This document shows positions 5,553 through 7,297 of a DNA stretch of 7,297 bases, in pieces. The stretch is from Candidatus Thorarchaeota archaeon (GTDB lineage: Archaea > Asgardarchaeota > Thorarchaeia > Thorarchaeales > Thorarchaeaceae), in NCBI GenBank assembly GCA_029855925.1, contig JAGSHP010000414.1, positions 1 to 7,297 of the forward strand, read 5' to 3'. The notes beneath the pieces are model-generated. The model was not told the origin of the DNA. It saw only the letters and a list, made by a program, of their open reading frames with translations, and searched no databases. Each line of letters begins with the position of its first letter. The first letter of the stretch is position 1. Both the position numbers and the translations under genes were made by a program.

Positions 5553-7297
5553 ATGCATCGTTTGCCAAACGTTCTTTCGAGGAAGCAGTCCGCTCATGAC
5601 CAAGAAACGGATGTCCCCGTGTACACGAAGTTGTTATTCAAATTGAACCGAGAGGCTCAGGCTGCTGTCAGAGAGTTCTCACAGCATGATATCGATGATG
5701 AGGCCGGTCTTGAGGAGCGACGCATAGCGATGCATGACGCATTCTCGCGACTGTACGAGGAAGTGGCGAACTTCGGCGAAACCGCTATGGGCGTCGATTT
5801 TGACATCGCATACCTGCGGGAACGCATCAAGCATGCAGAAGGAGAGACAAAGGACCAGCTCGAAAAGGCCCTTGCCGATCTCGAGGCTGAGCTGCAGAGC
5901 AATCTGGCGGACATCTGGATGGGGCGCGTGATGGCCTGGCTCCATCAGGCCGCTGCGGCATCCAGTCCCTTTGGGGCAATAGAGCATAAGGAGAGAGAGA
6001 AGAAGGCGCTCCAGTATCTGGCAAAGATGTATACCATGTTGGAAAAGTCATTCAGCGCGGTGCCCGTCAAGACCGATGGTACCCAGCAGCTCCGACGCGT
6101 TGCCCTTGGAAAGATGATCCATCAGCTACTGAAAGAGTCGGGCGGAGAGATCGAAGTCAAGCTGGCGGAGATAGCAGGGAAGAACAAGATTGCTGAGGCT
6201 GAGTTCCACGACGAGTTTCTGAACGAGCTGATTGGGTTTGAGAGCACTTTCAGGCAGGCATTCAACCCCTTCGACGAGCTGGTATGGAGAGACATTCTCT
6301 ATGCATTTATCTATGAACAGGCAACCGACCTCTACAATGGTGCAATTCCTCGCCTGAAGAAAGCGGGCAGTGATAAATCAGACATTGAGAGGGTTCATTC
6401 CTGGAAGGCCAACACGTCCGGATTGGCCGAGGTATACTTCGGGATGACGTTCAGTGATATCGCGAATGCACAGATGCGAGCGGGAAATCTAGAGGATGCC
6501 TCAAAGTTATATCAGATGGCCTCCGAGGCCTTCGGACGGGCTGAGAAACGCTTCTCCGAGACCGCTGCGCTCGAACCTAATGCGCGACAGGCTCAGGCGG
6601 ACAAGGAGAACAACAAGGCGCAGGCATTGTTCTGCCGTGCGGAGGCAGCAGTGGGCAATCTCACTGAACTTCTAAAGAGCGATGACCGTGAGCAAGCCAT
6701 CACCACGCTGAAGGCGATCTTCAAGGATCTCAGAAAGGCCGAGAAACTCTCAAGGAGTCGAGAGCTCACCGGGGCCATTCGCGAGAACCTGAGGATCTTC
6801 GCGTTTATTGAGGAGAAGCTGAAGAAGGACAGTGCCTCACTCAGTGGAATTCTTGACCAGATCGAGCTCGCAAAGGGCATCCGACGCGAGGGACTCGTTC
6901 AGGACATTAACAAGGCACTTGACTTTGCAATAGCCAATATGGAGCAGTCACCAACAGATGCACTTGTCTCCATGCGCGAGGGCCTCACGAGCCTTGGCAT
7001 TCTATTGAGCCTCCAAGAAGAGGACGATGAGATTCGAGCACTGAGGAACAAGACCCTCGCGGTTCTTAAGAACATCAAGTACGTTATCCAATTTCAGCTC
7101 AGCTCGCAGATCCAGCAGGGCGTGAGATTCATGGTCTCACGGATTCTGGAGAACCTCCACGCAGAGGACGCCGCGGAATACTACCAAAAGATTGGAGCAA
7201 AAGACAGAGCGACTCAACTCAGGGATGTGGGGAGGCTGGCCGTGGCCACTGCATGTGCTTCAGAGGCGCAGGTCTTTGCAAAACAGGCGGACCAATG
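5553..7297 (+). CDS. large alpha-helical, partly TPR-like protein (3' end beyond window)
   Basis: The frame is open from an ATG at 5553 to the window edge, giving 581 residues with no stop. I do not recognise a named family. The sequence is almost wholly helical and charged. A coiled-coil-like stretch lies at about residues 86-116 (with QLEKALADLEAEL). A more ordered region with aromatic residues runs over 220-265 (EFLNELIGFESTF, then DELVWRDILYAFIYEQ). A TPR-like pair of helices lies at about 300-345 (IANAQMRAGNLEDASKLYQMA), followed by further helical hairpins to 420. Another TPR-like segment is at 533-565 (EDAAEYYQKIGAKDRATQL). No signal peptide, membrane segment or catalytic motif is seen, so a cytoplasmic scaffold or adaptor is the likely role, but no partner can be named. 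The start is uncertain: AGGAGG touches ATG 5553, so TTG 5562 may be used. Confidence 0.85.
   Translation, partial: MHRLPNVLSRKQSAHDQETDVPVYTKLLFKLNREAQAAVREFSQHDIDDEAGLEERRIAMHDAFSRLYEEVANFGETAMGVDFDIAYLRERIKHAEGETKDQLEKALADLEAELQSNLADIWMGRVMAWLHQAAAASSPFGAIEHKEREKKALQYLAKMYTMLEKSFSAVPVKTDGTQQLRRVALGKMIHQLLKESGGEIEVKLAEIAGKNKIAEAEFHDEFLNELIGFESTFRQAFNPFDELVWRDILYAFIYEQATDLYNGAIPRLKKAGSDKSDIERVHSWKANTSGLAEVYFGMTFSDIANAQMRAGNLEDASKLYQMASEAFGRAEKRFSETAALEPNARQAQADKENNKAQALFCRAEAAVGNLTELLKSDDREQAITTLKAIFKDLRKAEKLSRSRELTGAIRENLRIFAFIEEKLKKDSASLSGILDQIELAKGIRREGLVQDINKALDFAIANMEQSPTDALVSMREGLTSLGILLSLQEEDDEIRALRNKTLAVLKNIKYVIQFQLSSQIQQGVRFMVSRILENLHAEDAAEYYQKIGAKDRATQLRDVGRLAVATACASEAQVFAKQADQ

Noticed and set aside
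5497..5646. 49-aa ORF with paired cysteines (C20/C23 and C42/C46), suggestive of a small zinc-binding protein
   Set aside because: There is no ribosome binding site at its ATG, two thirds of it lie in another frame of the large helical-repeat gene, and the cysteine spacing can arise by chance. Only strong conservation of this frame would revive it.

Overview
The window looks archaeal. The genes are mostly archaeal types: a HerA-like DUF87 ATPase, an archaeal-type tRNA m1A methyltransferase (TrmI), a CxxC thioredoxin-fold protein and a coiled-coil winged-helix regulator. They are preceded by TATA-like boxes about 25-35 bases upstream of starts rather than by -35/-10 promoters, and some starts look leaderless. 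Base composition is balanced (near 50% GC by eye). The lineage cannot be fixed from the sequence alone. An Asgard/Thorarchaeota-like or other mid-GC archaeon would fit, but that is a guess.

Layout: (1) 3-622, plus strand: the last 57 codons of a membrane protein, then a Nudix hydrolase whose ATG overlaps the upstream TGA by one base. (2) 612-3042, minus strand: a large HerA-like ATPase (669 aa) followed by a 119-aa protein of unknown function that has its own TATA box and probably a leaderless start. The tail of this small gene overlaps the Nudix tail convergently by 11 bases. (3) 3155-4433, plus strand: TrmI, divergent from the ATPase, then a small thioredoxin-like protein. (4) 4486-5336, plus strand: a strong TATA box, a run of five 10-bp repeats sitting over the expected transcription start, an unrecognised hydrophilic protein, and 11 bases later a leucine-zipper-plus-winged-helix regulator. 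(5) 5337-5552: a 216-base gap with a TATA-like element and a probable leader. (6) 5553 to the window end: a long alpha-helical, partly TPR-like protein that is still open at the edge.

How the parts relate: this is mostly a housekeeping neighbourhood (nucleotide sanitation, tRNA modification, redox, DNA or protein translocation ATPase) of short, independently promoted units. The most unusual piece is unit (4). A promoter with helically phased TTGTCG repeats drives an unknown protein and a DNA-binding protein, which looks like a small autoregulated operon; that link is inference. I see no mobile element, CRISPR array, tRNA or rRNA gene in the window.
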